Source: Amnibacterium sp. (GTDB taxonomy: Bacteria > Actinomycetota > Actinomycetes > Actinomycetales > Microbacteriaceae). From it: a stretch of DNA of 44,981 nt. The notes under the pieces are model-generated. The model worked only from the letters and a program-made list of their open reading frames with translations, had not been told where the DNA came from and did no database searches. Of the stretch, positions 34,369-44,669 are shown piece by piece (the stretch's first letter is position 1; every line of letters starts with the position of its first letter). The stretch spans positions 1 to 44,981 of the forward strand of contig NZ_JAODBE010000038.1 of the NCBI RefSeq assembly GCF_025463795.1, given 5' to 3'. A program made the position numbers and the translations under genes.

Positions 34369-35085
34369 GTGGCCGAATCCGATCCGCTCAGGGCGATCCT
34401 GATCAACTGCTCCATCACGCCGCGGAAGGCCGACTCCCACACCCAGCGGCTGCTGAACCGGGTCGCGGGGGTGCTCGAGGCCGAGGGCGTCGACGTGACG
34501 CACGTGTACGCGCTCGAGCACGCCATCGCCACCGGGATGCTCGAGGACGGGGCCGTCGTCGGGCTCGAGGACGAGTGGCCCGGCATCGAGGAGCGGGTCC
34601 TCGCCTCGGACATCCTCGTGCTCGGCACGCCGATCTGGCTCGGCCAGAAGTCGAGCGTCGCGACGCGCGTGATCGAGCGGATGTACGCCTCGAGCGGGCG
34701 CCGCAACGATCGCGGCCAGTGGCTCTACTACGGCCGGACGGCGGGCTGCGTGGTCACCGGCAACGAGGACGGCGTCAAGCACTGCGCCATGGACCTGCTC
34801 TACGCCCTGCAGCACATCGGCTACATGATCCCGCCTCAGGCCGACTGCGGCTGGATCGGGGAGGCCGGACCAGGACCCAGCTACGGCGATCGGCTGCCGG
34901 GCGGCGGCCCCCCGGTGGGCTACGACAACGACTTCACGAACCGCAACGCCACCTACATGGCCTGGAACCTCATGCACACCGCGCGGATGCTCCGCGCCGC
35001 AGGCGGGCTGCCCGCGGTCGGCAACACCACGGAGGGCTGGGAGCACGTCAGCAACGCCAAGGACCAGAATCCCGAGTACCGCTGA
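34369..35085 (+). CDS. NAD(P)H-dependent FMN reductase / flavodoxin-like protein
   Basis: LRAILINCSITPRKADSHTQRLLNRVAGVLEAEGVDVTHVYALEHAI...SDILVLGTPIWLGQKSSVATRVIERM. Confidence 0.83.
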   Translation: MAESDPLRAILINCSITPRKADSHTQRLLNRVAGVLEAEGVDVTHVYALEHAIATGMLEDGAVVGLEDEWPGIEERVLASDILVLGTPIWLGQKSSVATRVIERMYASSGRRNDRGQWLYYGRTAGCVVTGNEDGVKHCAMDLLYALQHIGYMIPPQADCGWIGEAGPGPSYGDRLPGGGPPVGYDNDFTNRNATYMAWNLMHTARMLRAAGGLPAVGNTTEGWEHVSNAKDQNPEYR

Positions 35086-35109
35086 CCGGCGGGGACGGGA
35101 AGGGGCCTC

Positions 35110-36048
35110 ATGCGTGCGATCCAGGTGACGGAGTTCGGCGGACCCGAGGTCCTCGTGGTCCGCGACGTCCCCGAGCCGGTGCCCGGCCCCGGCCAGGTGC
35201 TCGTCGAGGTCGAGGCCGCCGGGGTGAACTTCGCCGAGACGATGCAGACGAGGGACGCCTACGTGCAGCGCACGACGCTGCCGTTCGTCCCCGGCTCCGA
35301 GATCGTCGGTCGCACCTCCGACGGCCGCCGGCTGCTCGGGTTCTCGAGCTCCGGCGCCTATGCGGAGCGTGCGCTGCTTTACGAGCGCTCGGCGGTACCG
35401 CTGCCCGACGGCGTGCCGGCCGGGGTCGCGCTCTCCCTGCTCGTGCAGGGCGCCACGGCTGCGATGGTGCTGCGGGACGTCGGCCGGCTGGCCGCCGGCG
35501 ACACCGTGCTCGTGCACTCGGGCGCGGGTGGGGTGGGCAGCCTCGCGATCCAGCTCGCGCGCCGCTGGGGTGCGGGCCATCTCGTCGCCACCGCCTCGAC
35601 CGAGCGGAAGCGTTCGCTGGCGCTGCGGCTCGGCGCCGACGAGGCCGTCGACTCCGGCGCCCCCGACCTCGAGGCGGCGCTGCGGTCCGCCGCCGGGAAC
35701 CGGCGATACGACCTCGTCCTCGACGGCGTCGCGGGCGCCGCCTTCGACGCCGGATTGAAGGTGCTGAACCGGCGGGGTCGCATCGTCGTCTACGGAGCGG
35801 CGGGTGGGGATCCGTCGGCGCGGGTGGATCCGGTGGCACTGATCGGCGGCAGCCGCACGGTCGCCGGCTTCTGGCTCGTCGACCACCTCGACCGCGTGCC
35901 CTCCGTCGTCGGCGAGCTGCTCGGCCTCGTCGCCGAGGGCGTGCTGCAGCCGATCGTCGGCGGCTCCTACTCCCTCGAGGACGCGGCGCAGGCCCATGAG
36001 GACCTCGCCGGCCGCCGGACGGAGGGAAAGCTCGTCCTCACGCCCTGA
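35110..36048 (+). CDS. Quinone oxidoreductase-like, MDR superfamily
   Basis: [51 protein letters not shown]...[24 protein letters not shown]. Confidence 0.92.
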   Translation: MRAIQVTEFGGPEVLVVRDVPEPVPGPGQVLVEVEAAGVNFAETMQTRDAYVQRTTLPFVPGSEIVGRTSDGRRLLGFSSSGAYAERALLYERSAVPLPDGVPAGVALSLLVQGATAAMVLRDVGRLAAGDTVLVHSGAGGVGSLAIQLARRWGAGHLVATASTERKRSLALRLGADEAVDSGAPDLEAALRSAAGNRRYDLVLDGVAGAAFDAGLKVLNRRGRIVVYGAAGGDPSARVDPVALIGGSRTVAGFWLVDHLDRVPSVVGELLGLVAEGVLQPIVGGSYSLEDAAQAHEDLAGRRTEGKLVLTP

Positions 36049-36988
36049 CGGGCCGCTCCCCCATCGCGGAGACGATCTCGTACGCGACGTGCGACGCCGC
36101 GATCCCGGTCACCTGCGCGTGGTCGTACGCGGGCGCGACCTCGACGACGTCCGCGCCGACGAGGCGCAGCGTGGCGAGAGCGCGGATCATCCGCAGCAGC
36201 TCGCGGCTCGTCAGCCCGCCCGCTTCCGGCGTGCCGGTGCCCGGGGCGTGCGCCGGATCGAGCACGTCGATGTCGATCGAGAGGTAGACGGGCGCGTTCC
36301 CGATGCGGCGGCGCATCCGCTCGATCGCCGCCGGGACCCCCTCGGTCTCGATGTCGACGCTCGAGACGATCGCGAAGCCGAGCCGCTCGTCGTCGCGGAG
36401 GTCCTCGCGGTCGTAGAGCGGACCGCGGATGCCGACGTGCAGGCTCGCGGTGCGGTCGATCAGCCCCTCCTCGGACGCCCGGCGGAACGGGGTGCCGTGC
36501 GTGACCGCCGCGCCGAAGTAGGTGTCCCACGTGTCGAGGTGGGCGTCGAAGTGGACCACCGCGACAGGACCGTGCCGCCTGGCGGCGGAGCGCAGCAGCG
36601 GGAGGGCGATGGTGTGGTCGCCCCCGATCGTGACGAGCCGGGTGCCGCCCTCGGTCAGCGCCGTGGCCGCACGCTCGATCTCGGCCACCGCCTCCCCGAT
36701 GTCGAAGGGGTTCACCGCGATGTCCCCCGCGTCCACCACCTGCTGGACCGCGAAGGGCGAGACGTCCTGCGCCGGGTTGTACGGCCGCAGCAGCCGGGAC
36801 GCCTCTCGGACGTGCGCCGGGCCGAACCGGGCGCCGGGGCGGTAGCTCACGCCGCTGTCGAACGGGACCCCGACGACGGCGATGTCCGCGTGCTCGACGT
36901 CCTCGATCCGGGGCAGGCGGGCGAAGGTCGCGATGCCGGCGTACCGGGGCGAGCGGCTCGCGTCCGCGGGTCCGATGGGGTCCGTCAT
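36038..36988 (-). CDS. speB: Ureohydrolase family protein (agmatinase-like)
   Basis: [44 protein letters not shown]: arginase/agmatinase Mn-binding signatures. Exact substrate not determinable. Confidence 0.88.
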   Translation of the reverse strand: MTDPIGPADASRSPRYAGIATFARLPRIEDVEHADIAVVGVPFDSGVSYRPGARFGPAHVREASRLLRPYNPAQDVSPFAVQQVVDAGDIAVNPFDIGEAVAEIERAATALTEGGTRLVTIGGDHTIALPLLRSAARRHGPVAVVHFDAHLDTWDTYFGAAVTHGTPFRRASEEGLIDRTASLHVGIRGPLYDREDLRDDERLGFAIVSSVDIETEGVPAAIERMRRRIGNAPVYLSIDIDVLDPAHAPGTGTPEAGGLTSRELLRMIRALATLRLVGADVVEVAPAYDHAQVTGIAASHVAYEIVSAMGERPVRA

Positions 36989-37401
36989 CCGTGCTCCTCC
37001 TCGTCGGGTCGGGGTGACAGGTGCTCGTGCACGGCGAGCCAGGCCGATCCGCGCCGCTGGAGGACGATGGTCTCCCGCTCGCGCACCGTCTCGCGCACGC
37101 CGCCGAGCTCGAGGTCCGTCGTCACGTCGTGCACGAACACCGCGGCGTCGCCGAGCAGCTGCACCACCGCGTCGCGGCTCTCGCAGCCGTGCACGTGGAA
37201 GCCGTCCTCCGCCTCCCACCGGCGCCACAGCCGCTCGTAGGCGCCACGGTCCGGCAGCCGCTCCGGCGTCGTGTGGAAGACGAACGTCGCATCGGGCGCG
37301 AAGGCGGCGAAGTACGCGGCGGCGTCGTGCGCGCCGAAGGCGGCGACGAGCTCGGCGGCCGCGCGCAGGACCGCCCCCTCGTCGGACGTCGGCTCAGCCA
37401 A
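36985..37401 (-). CDS. SnoaL-like / nuclear-transport-factor-2-fold protein
   Basis: [59 protein letters not shown]...; likely TTG start overlapping the permease 3' end. Confidence 0.75.
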   Translation of the reverse strand: MAEPTSDEGAVLRAAAELVAAFGAHDAAAYFAAFAPDATFVFHTTPERLPDRGAYERLWRRWEAEDGFHVHGCESRDAVVQLLGDAAVFVHDVTTDLELGGVRETVRERETIVLQRRGSAWLAVHEHLSPRPDEEEHG

Positions 37402-38956
37402 GCGTCTTCGCCCGCCGGACGGCCGCGCGGGCGGCGGCGGACGCATGGTCCTGCTCGATCGGCTGCGGCGTGCCGGGTCGGCTCGGCACCAGGCGCGGGC
37501 CGTCCGGGCCGAAGACGTAGTCGGGCTCGGGGAAGATCCAGAGCGCCGCGACGTAGAGCACGGCGGCGGTGACGATGCCGCTGAGCAGACTGAGGTCGAT
37601 CCCGCCGGCGAGGTCCCGGAACGGTCCGACGACGATGGGCGGGTAGTTCGAGAACAGCAGGCCGACCACCGCCGCCACCAGCCAGGCGATGAGGCCCCGC
37701 CAGTTGATCCCGGCCCGGAACCAGTACCGGCCGCCGGTCTCACCGCGGTTGAAGACCTGGAGGTCGCGCTCGTCGTACCAGCCGCGATGGGTGAAGTAGG
37801 CGATGGCCAGGATGATCATCCACGGGGTCGTGGTGACGACGATCGCCCCCACGAAGGCGTTGACCGCCCCGAGCAGGTCGAAGACCAGGCGTCCGACGAG
37901 GATGAACAGGAACGCCAGGGTGCCGATCCCGATCGTCGCCTGCACCCGCGTGAAGCGCGGGAACACCGAGGAGAAGTCGAGGCCCGTGCCGTACAGCGAC
38001 GTGGTGCCGGTGGAGAGGCCGCCGAGGAACGCCACGACGATCAGCACGATCGCGTACCAGAGCGGCGACGCCTGCACGAGCCCGACGACGTAGTCGACCT
38101 TCCCCGACACGAGGGTCGCGGTCGCGACGCCGAAGAGGAACGGGATGAGCGACGCGCCCTGCCCGAGCAGGGTGGCGCCGACCAGCCGCCGGGTCGACGT
38201 GCCCTTCGGGATGTAGCGCGACCAGTCGCCGAGGAACGCACCGAACGAGATCGGATTGCTCATCACGATGAGCGCGGCGAGGATGAACGTCGGCCAGAAG
38301 CCGCCGAGCGCGTAGTGCGACGGTCCCGGGTCGTAGCCGGCGTCGAAGGTGCCGGCGAACGCGACGATCGCGAGCAGGAACAGGATCGTGTTCGCGATCA
38401 CGGCCACCTTGTTCACGAACAGCATGAACTGGTAGCCGTAGACGACCACGACGATCACGAGCGCCCCGATGAGGGCGTAGACCACGGAGCGGAGCAGCGG
38501 CGAGTCCGGTACCCCCGCCAGGCGGCCGAGGGCGCCGACGATCGCGTCGCCGCTGACCCACACGGAGATCGAGTAGAAGGCGATCGCGGTGAGCAGGGAG
38601 AGGAACGAGCCGACCACCCGGCCGCGCACGCCGACATGCGCTCCGGAGGACACGGCGTTGTTCGTGCCCGTGCGCGGCCCGAACAGGCCCATGGGCGCGA
38701 GGATCAGCGCCCCGACGGCCACGCCGAGGAGCGTGGCGAGCACCGCCTGCCAGAACGAGAGGCCGAGCGCGATCGGGAAGGTGCCGAGCAGCACGGTGGC
38801 GAACGTGTTCGCGCCGCCGAACTGGATGCGGAAGAGGTCGAGCGGCCGGGAGGTGCGCTCCGCGTCGGGGATGGTGTCGACGCCGTGCTGCTCGACCTCG
38901 GTGATGCGGGGCGGCGGGGTGGTCGGAGCAGATGCGGTGCGAGCGTCGTTGCTCAT
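37394..38956 (-). CDS. NCS1-family purine/cytosine permease-like transporter
   Basis: FRIQFGGANTFATVLLGTFPIALGLSFWQAVLATLLGVAVGALILAPMGLFGPRTGTNNAVSSGAHVGVRGRVVGSFLSLLTAIAFYSISVWVSGDAIVGAL. Confidence 0.92.
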   Translation of the reverse strand: MSNDARTASAPTTPPPRITEVEQHGVDTIPDAERTSRPLDLFRIQFGGANTFATVLLGTFPIALGLSFWQAVLATLLGVAVGALILAPMGLFGPRTGTNNAVSSGAHVGVRGRVVGSFLSLLTAIAFYSISVWVSGDAIVGALGRLAGVPDSPLLRSVVYALIGALVIVVVVYGYQFMLFVNKVAVIANTILFLLAIVAFAGTFDAGYDPGPSHYALGGFWPTFILAALIVMSNPISFGAFLGDWSRYIPKGTSTRRLVGATLLGQGASLIPFLFGVATATLVSGKVDYVVGLVQASPLWYAIVLIVVAFLGGLSTGTTSLYGTGLDFSSVFPRFTRVQATIGIGTLAFLFILVGRLVFDLLGAVNAFVGAIVVTTTPWMIILAIAYFTHRGWYDERDLQVFNRGETGGRYWFRAGINWRGLIAWLVAAVVGLLFSNYPPIVVGPFRDLAGGIDLSLLSGIVTAAVLYVAALWIFPEPDYVFGPDGPRLVPSRPGTPQPIEQDHASAAARAAVRRAKTLG

Positions 38957-39034
38957 CGGAGCCTTCCTCGAGTGCGGCCGAAGATCGCGGGAGAGCGTAT
39001 CGCGAATGTGTCCCCTGAGCGAAGATGGTTGACC

Positions 39035-39700
39035 GTGGCGATACTCGACCTGATCGATCTCTCCGTCCCTCTGCGCGAGGGGATCCAGACCTACCCCGGC
39101 GATCCGCAGCTCGCGTTCTCGCCGCACAGCACCGTCGGGCGCGACGGCTTCAACCTCCTCAACGTGCACATGGGAACTCAGACGGGCACGCACGTGGACG
39201 CGCCCTTCCACTTCGAGGACGACGCCCCCACCCTGGACGCCCTGCCGCTCTCGCGGTTCCTCGGTCCGGGTGTCGTCGCCGATGTGCGGGAGGTCGGTGC
39301 CCGCAACCCGGTCACGCGGAAGCACCTCGCCGGCGCGCTCGCGGCGGTGCGGCCCGGCACGATCGTGCTGCTGCACACCGGCTGGAGCCGGCACTTCGGC
39401 ACGGAGCGGTACTTCGACCATCCGTACCTGGACGCCGACGCGTGCCGCGCCCTGCTCGACGCCGGGGTGCGCACGATCGGGATCGACGCGATCAACCTCG
39501 ACGAGACGCCCGACGACGACCATCCGGGCGTCGGCTTCCCGGTGCACCACCTGATCGCGCAGGCCGCCGGCGTGATCTGCGAGAACCTCACCAACCTCGG
39601 CGCGATCCGCTCGGCGCATCCGACGGTGTCGCTGCTGCCGATCGCCTTCGCCGGCACGGACGGCGCGCCCGTGCGTGCGGTCGCCTACGAGGAGCGCTGA
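39035..39700 (+). CDS. Cyclase family protein (kynurenine formamidase-like fold)
   Basis: ILDLIDLSVPLREGIQTYPGDPQ...NVHMGTQTGTHVDAPFHFEDD: HxGTHxDxPxH metal motif. Confidence 0.9.
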   Translation: MAILDLIDLSVPLREGIQTYPGDPQLAFSPHSTVGRDGFNLLNVHMGTQTGTHVDAPFHFEDDAPTLDALPLSRFLGPGVVADVREVGARNPVTRKHLAGALAAVRPGTIVLLHTGWSRHFGTERYFDHPYLDADACRALLDAGVRTIGIDAINLDETPDDDHPGVGFPVHHLIAQAAGVICENLTNLGAIRSAHPTVSLLPIAFAGTDGAPVRAVAYEER

Positions 39701-39704
39701 CCGC

Positions 39705-40280
39705 TCAGGAGGATCCGCTCCACGCGGCGGGCGACATGATCCACACGACGTCGGTCGGGCCGTCGGACCCGTTCGTCCACGTGTGCGGATCGCGGCCCGC
39801 GAAGGTCAGGGCGTCGCCTGCGCCGAGCACGATCTCCTCCGTCACGAAGCGGAGACGGAGCGCACCCGAGAGCACGTGCACCACCTCGACCTCGCAGTTG
39901 ATGGTGTAGAGATCGGGGCCACCGGTCGCGGCGGGCTCCAGGGTGGAGCGCAGCAGCTGGAGCCGCGCCTCGCGCCGGGGCGTGAGCATCCGCTCCACCA
40001 CCCCGGCGCCGCCCATGTTGATGCGCGGCGCGTCGGCGAGCCGGACCACCTCGCGCTCGGGCGTCTCGAAGAGCCGCCCGACGGGGAGCGACAGCACCTC
40101 GCAGAGCATGAGCAGCGTGGCCACGCTCGGCGACGTCTCGTCGCGCTCGACGCGGCTGATGAAGCCCTTCGTGAGGCCCGTGGCCTCGGCGATGTGGCCG
40201 ATGGTGAAGCCCTGGGCGCGCCGGGTCGCCCGCAGCTTGGCGCCGATCGCGAGCGGCTGCTGCGACGGCGTGGGGAGCAC
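39705..40280 (-). CDS. XRE-family regulator with C-terminal cupin domain
   Basis: IGAKLRATRRAQGFTIGHIAEATGLTKGFISRVERDETSPSVATLLMLCEVL HTH; cupin VVHVLSGALRLRFVTEEIVLGAGDALTFAGRDPHTW. Confidence 0.93.
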   Translation of the reverse strand: MLPTPSQQPLAIGAKLRATRRAQGFTIGHIAEATGLTKGFISRVERDETSPSVATLLMLCEVLSLPVGRLFETPEREVVRLADAPRINMGGAGVVERMLTPRREARLQLLRSTLEPAATGGPDLYTINCEVEVVHVLSGALRLRFVTEEIVLGAGDALTFAGRDPHTWTNGSDGPTDVVWIMSPAAWSGSS

Positions 40281-40355
40281 GGCTCGGATGGCGGTCCCCG
40301 TTCTGGTCGGCGGCGTGGCTCCTCATCTTGGGTTCGCGGCGCCGGACGTCGCAAC

Positions 40356-40904
40356 TCAGGCGAGGAGGACCGCGGTCCAGGCGCCGAGCAGCATCGCCGG
40401 ACCGAACGGGATCCGGGTGCCGGGGCCGGACCGTACGAGGGTCACCACCGCGACGCCGCCGCCCGCCAGGAAGGCGAGGAGGGGCGCGGCGACGGCGGCC
40501 GCCGGTGAGACGGCCGCGGCCGTCAGGCCGAGCACCGGTGCGAGCTTCACGTCACCGAGGCCCATGCCGCCGACGAGGTGGAGCACCATCAGCAGCGCCG
40601 CGTAGGCGGATCCGGCCGAGACGGCGACGAGGATCGGCGTGCCGCCCGCCACGGACCCGGCGAGGGCCGCGGCGAGTGCGACGGGCAGCGCCGGAAGCAC
40701 GAGGCGGTCGGGCAGGCGGTGCTCCGCGATGTCGATCGCCGTCAGCCGCGGGGTGATCGCGGCGAGGAGGAGGAGGCCGAGCATCGCCGGCCGCGGGCCG
40801 ACCGCGACCAGCGCACCGAGCGCGAGCAGCACACCGAGCACCGCCTCCCACTCGTGACCGCGCAGCCCGAGGCGAGGCGAAGCGGCGGGAGCGAGCGCGG
40901 ACAT
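40356..40904 (-). CDS. A24 family prepilin peptidase
   Basis: TAIDIAEHRLPDRLVLP and GGMGLGDVKLAPVLG (GxGDxKL) in a polytopic protein. Confidence 0.87.
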   Translation of the reverse strand: MSALAPAASPRLGLRGHEWEAVLGVLLALGALVAVGPRPAMLGLLLLAAITPRLTAIDIAEHRLPDRLVLPALPVALAAALAGSVAGGTPILVAVSAGSAYAALLMVLHLVGGMGLGDVKLAPVLGLTAAAVSPAAAVAAPLLAFLAGGGVAVVTLVRSGPGTRIPFGPAMLLGAWTAVLLA

Positions 40905-40978
40905 GCGCGCACGCTAGCCACGTCCTGGTTCGTGGGCCGGCGGTTCTCCACAGCCCGCGCTCGCCGGCGCGTTCCGGC

Positions 40979-41878
40979 TCACCCCGTCGCCACGAGGCGC
41001 TCGAGGGTGCGCGAGCCGAGCCTGCTCATCGGCGGATTGCTGCGGAGGTAGTACTCGACGAGCCCGACCGCCTGCACGAACGCCCACGCCCTGCCGCGCT
41101 CCCACTGCAGGTCGTCGATCGCGCAGGCCCGGCGGAACACCGCGCGGGGCCCGTCGTCGAGGAGGTGCCACGCGCCGACGAGCTCGAGCGCCGGATCGGC
41201 CGCGGCGAACCCGCCGACGTCGAGGACGCCGGCGAGCCGGACCCCGGCGGGCGCCGACGACACGAGCACGTTCCCCGGGATGAGGTCACCGTGGGTCATC
41301 GCGTCGGGATCACGCCTCGGCAGCTCCCGGAAGCCCACCCACATCGCCCGCAGCCGCGGGACGTCGAGCAGCCCCTCGCTCCGTCCGAGGTAGCCGTCGA
41401 CGGCCTCGTCGTGCTCGCGCAGGTCGCCCCCGCGCCCGTCCCCGGTGAAGCGCTCGCCCCTCGTGTCCGCGCCGCGGAGCGCCGCCACGAGCTCGGCGAG
41501 GTCCGCTGCGAAGGCCTCCGACGTCGCAGGATCGGTCTCCTCGGCGGTCGCACCAGGGAGCCAGGTCTGCACCGACCAGGGCATCGGGTAGCCGGGGCCC
41601 GGGTCCCCGACTGCGACCGGCAGCGGGGTCGGCACGGTCGCGACCGCGGCGATGCGCCTCGCGGCCTCCGCTTCGGCGAGCAGCGTCCGACGCAGCGCCT
41701 CGGGCTCGCCGGGCCGACGAGGGAACCTGGCCGAGAGCCCGTCGCCGATGCGGAACACGGCGTTCACCGTGCCGGCCGTCTCCAGCCGGCGGATCGGGAG
41801 CCCCCGCCATCGCGGGAACTGCTGGTCGACCAGCGCGCGAACGGTCTCGCTCGCGATCGGCACCTCGTCGGCGTGCAC
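40979..41878 (-). CDS. Aminoglycoside phosphotransferase (APH) family protein
   Basis: AMTHGDLIPGNVLVSSAPAGVRLAGVLDVGGFAAADPALELVGAW: Brenner motif (HGDLxxxN) and DxG/DPA. Confidence 0.88.
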   Translation of the reverse strand: MHADEVPIASETVRALVDQQFPRWRGLPIRRLETAGTVNAVFRIGDGLSARFPRRPGEPEALRRTLLAEAEAARRIAAVATVPTPLPVAVGDPGPGYPMPWSVQTWLPGATAEETDPATSEAFAADLAELVAALRGADTRGERFTGDGRGGDLREHDEAVDGYLGRSEGLLDVPRLRAMWVGFRELPRRDPDAMTHGDLIPGNVLVSSAPAGVRLAGVLDVGGFAAADPALELVGAWHLLDDGPRAVFRRACAIDDLQWERGRAWAFVQAVGLVEYYLRSNPPMSRLGSRTLERLVATG

Positions 41879-41940
41879 GCGGCGACGCCGCCCGTCGCCG
41901 ACGGGAGCCGCCCGGCGACCCGGGGCGGCTCCCGCGCCGC

Positions 41941-43284
41941 TCAGGTGAGCTCGTTCGACTCGAGCATCTCCGTGACGAGTGCAGCGATCGCGCTTCGCTC
42001 GGACCGGGTGAGCGTGACGTGCCCGAACAGGGCGTGGCCCTTCAGCGTCTCGATGACGCTCGCCACACCGTCGTGCCGGCCCACCCGCAGGTTGTCGCGC
42101 TGGGCGACGTCGTGGGTGAGCACGACGCGGGAGTTCTGGCCGATGCGGGACAGCACCGTGAGCAGCACGTTGCGCTCGAGCGACTGCGCCTCGTCGACGA
42201 TCACGAACGCGTCGTGGAGGGAGCGGCCGCGGATGTGCGTCAGCGGCAGCACCTCGAGAACACCCCGTTCCACGACCTCGTCGATCACGTTCTGCGAGAC
42301 GACGGCGCCGAGGGTGTCGAACACCGCCTGGCCCCAGGGGTTCATCTTCTCGGCGGCGTCGCCCGGCAGGTAGCCGAGGTCCTGCCCGCCGACCGCGTAG
42401 AGCGGTCGGAACACCATGATCTTGCGATGCTGCTGCCGCTCGAGCACGGCCTCGAGGCCCGCGCAGAGCGCGAGCGCGCTCTTGCCGGTGCCGGCGCGGC
42501 CGCCGAGGGAGACGATGCCGACCTCGGGATCGAGCAGCAGGTCGATCGCGAGGCGCTGCTCCGCGCTGCGGCCGTGCAGGCCGAACACGTCCCGGTCGCC
42601 GCGCACGAGCCGCACCTCGCCTCGGCGCACGACCCGGCCGAGCGCGGAACCGCGGTCGGAGGTGAGCACCACGCCGGTGTTCACGTGCAGCCCGTCGACC
42701 TCGTCGAGCGCGAGATGGTGCTCCTCGTAGAGCCGGTTCATGGCGTCCGAGCCGAGCGCGACCTCCGCGACGCCGGTGTAGCCGGTGTCGACGGCCAGCT
42801 CCGCGCGGTACTCCTCCGCCCTGAGGCCGATGGAGGCCGCCTTCACCCGCATCGGCAGATCCTTCGAGACCACCGTCACGTTCAGGCCGTCGTTCGCGAG
42901 GTTCTGCGCGACCGCGAGGATGCGGGCGTCGTTGCCGCCGAGCTGCAGGCCGTTCGGCAGCACGCTGAGGTTCGAGTGGTTCAGCTCGACGCGGAGCGAC
43001 CCGCCGTCGCCGACCGGCACCGGGAAGTCGAGCCGTTCGTGCTGCACCCGCAGCTCGTCGAGGTTGCGGAGCGCCTGCCGGGCGAAGTACCCGATCTCCG
43101 GGTCGTCGCGTTTGCTCTCGAGCTCCGAGACGACGACCACCGGGAGCACGACGGCGTGCTCCGCGAACCGGAACGGAGCCTTCGGATCCGAGAGGAGCAC
43201 CGACGTGTCGAGCACGAAGGTGCGCTGCTGCGTCGCCACCTCCTCGGGACGCCGCACGGACTCGGACGACAGCGCTTCAGGCAC
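41941..43284 (-). CDS. PhoH-family ATPase with N-terminal PIN domain
   Basis: [55 protein letters not shown] (PIN); [21 protein letters not shown]...[33 protein letters not shown] (PhoH). Confidence 0.93.
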   Translation of the reverse strand: MPEALSSESVRRPEEVATQQRTFVLDTSVLLSDPKAPFRFAEHAVVLPVVVVSELESKRDDPEIGYFARQALRNLDELRVQHERLDFPVPVGDGGSLRVELNHSNLSVLPNGLQLGGNDARILAVAQNLANDGLNVTVVSKDLPMRVKAASIGLRAEEYRAELAVDTGYTGVAEVALGSDAMNRLYEEHHLALDEVDGLHVNTGVVLTSDRGSALGRVVRRGEVRLVRGDRDVFGLHGRSAEQRLAIDLLLDPEVGIVSLGGRAGTGKSALALCAGLEAVLERQQHRKIMVFRPLYAVGGQDLGYLPGDAAEKMNPWGQAVFDTLGAVVSQNVIDEVVERGVLEVLPLTHIRGRSLHDAFVIVDEAQSLERNVLLTVLSRIGQNSRVVLTHDVAQRDNLRVGRHDGVASVIETLKGHALFGHVTLTRSERSAIAALVTEMLESNELT

Positions 43285-43490
43285 CGGGCCTCCAACCCGC
43301 CGGACTTCCGACGGGGATCTCGCGTCTACCGCGACGTGCCGCGCGCCTCCTTCTGTCGGGCCGTTGGGCACGTCCCGGACCGGGTGAGGTACCCGATTGG
43401 CGACACCGTACTTCACCCGTGCGACGGTGCGGCAGCGCCGCGCTGCCCCCATTCCACGTGACGCCGGCGGCCGCTGCCCGCCGCGGCGGA

Positions 43491-44621
43491 CTAGCGGCCG
43501 ACCGGGCGGAGGGCGGTCGCGTACGCGAGCAGGGCGGAGCGGAGCAGCCCGAGGGTCTCCTCCGTGGTGCCGGCGTGGGGGGCGATCCGCACGGCGCCGC
43601 CGCGGATCGTCACGGAGACGCCGTGGTTGAACAGCGCGGCGGTGAGCGCCGTGAGCTGGTCGGGCCGGGGCCCGAGCACGACGATGCCGGCGCGCTCGGC
43701 CCGCGTGCGCGGCGAGACGACGGGCGCGGCGACCTCGTCCGCGAGCTCGATGATGCGGGACACGTGGCCGGCGATGCGGGCTGCGACGGCGGGGACGCCC
43801 GCCTCGGCGAGATCCTCGAGGGCGGCGGCGAGCCGGCCGGCCGCCGACTGGTCCGCGCTGCCGAGCTGCAGCCCGGCGGCACCTTCGGCGGGCTCGGGCA
43901 CCGCGTCCCAGACGAGTCCCTCCGGGAACCCGCCCGTGCCCGACAGGACCGGGGTGAGCCGGTTCGCCGCCCGGTCCGACACGGCCAGGAACCCCGTGCC
44001 GTACCCGGCCCGCAGCCACTTCTGGCCGCCGCACGCGACGACGTCGGCCGCGGTCCAGGGCAGGTCCACCGCGCCGAGCGCCTGCACGGCGTCGACGATC
44101 AGCAGCCGGTCGCCGATCACCTGCCGGAGGCCCTCGAGGTCGGCGACGAAGCCGGTGCGGGCGTCGACGGCCGAGACGGCGACCGCGGTCGTGGTGCTCG
44201 TCAGCTGCTCGCGGACGAGGCCGGGCGTCACCCGGCCGTGGTCGGTCTCGAGCCAGATAGGCGCGGTGACGCTGAGCGACTGCTCCGCCCGGACCGCAGC
44301 GAAGGACAGGCTCGGGTACTCGCCCGGCGACATCAGCACCCCGCCGGTGAGCCCGAACACGGCGTGCATCAGTGCGGTACTGGTGTCCGGCTGCAGGACG
44401 ATCTGATCCGCCCGGAAGCCGAGCAGGTCGGCGACGGCGGCGCGGGCACGCGGCGCCTGCTCGAGGACCGCGCCGGTCGAGCCGAAGCGGGCGCGCGTGA
44501 GGACCTCGCGCTGCCAGTCCGTCTCCACCGCAACGGCGCGGGAGAACGGTCCGAACGCGGCGTAGTCGAGGTAGCCCGGCTCCTCGTCGAACCCAGCGGC
44601 GAACTCCTCGATGGTCGTCAT
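43491..44621 (-). CDS. Aminotransferase class V-fold PLP-dependent enzyme
   Basis: [15 protein letters not shown]...[33 protein letters not shown]...[43 protein letters not shown]. Confidence 0.9.
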   Translation of the reverse strand: MTTIEEFAAGFDEEPGYLDYAAFGPFSRAVAVETDWQREVLTRARFGSTGAVLEQAPRARAAVADLLGFRADQIVLQPDTSTALMHAVFGLTGGVLMSPGEYPSLSFAAVRAEQSLSVTAPIWLETDHGRVTPGLVREQLTSTTTAVAVSAVDARTGFVADLEGLRQVIGDRLLIVDAVQALGAVDLPWTAADVVACGGQKWLRAGYGTGFLAVSDRAANRLTPVLSGTGGFPEGLVWDAVPEPAEGAAGLQLGSADQSAAGRLAAALEDLAEAGVPAVAARIAGHVSRIIELADEVAAPVVSPRTRAERAGIVVLGPRPDQLTALTAALFNHGVSVTIRGGAVRIAPHAGTTEETLGLLRSALLAYATALRPVGR

Positions 44622-44669
44622 AGCGTCGGCAAGCCTACGGCGCGTCGCGCGCCGTCCGCGGGGGGTTGC

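Noticed and set aside
32143-35997. 1284-aa minus-strand ORF
   Set aside because: Antisense to DUF4245, carbonic anhydrase, fumC and oxidoreductases; Arg/His/Asp-rich low-information translation.
37271-39700. 809-aa plus-strand ORF
   Set aside because: Upstream part is antisense to the NCS1 permease; the real gene is the cyclase from 39035.
40979-41878. Possible antibiotic-resistance gene (APH family)
   Set aside because: APH-fold kinases are widespread with varied substrates; there is no mobile context or close resemblance to a known resistance enzyme.
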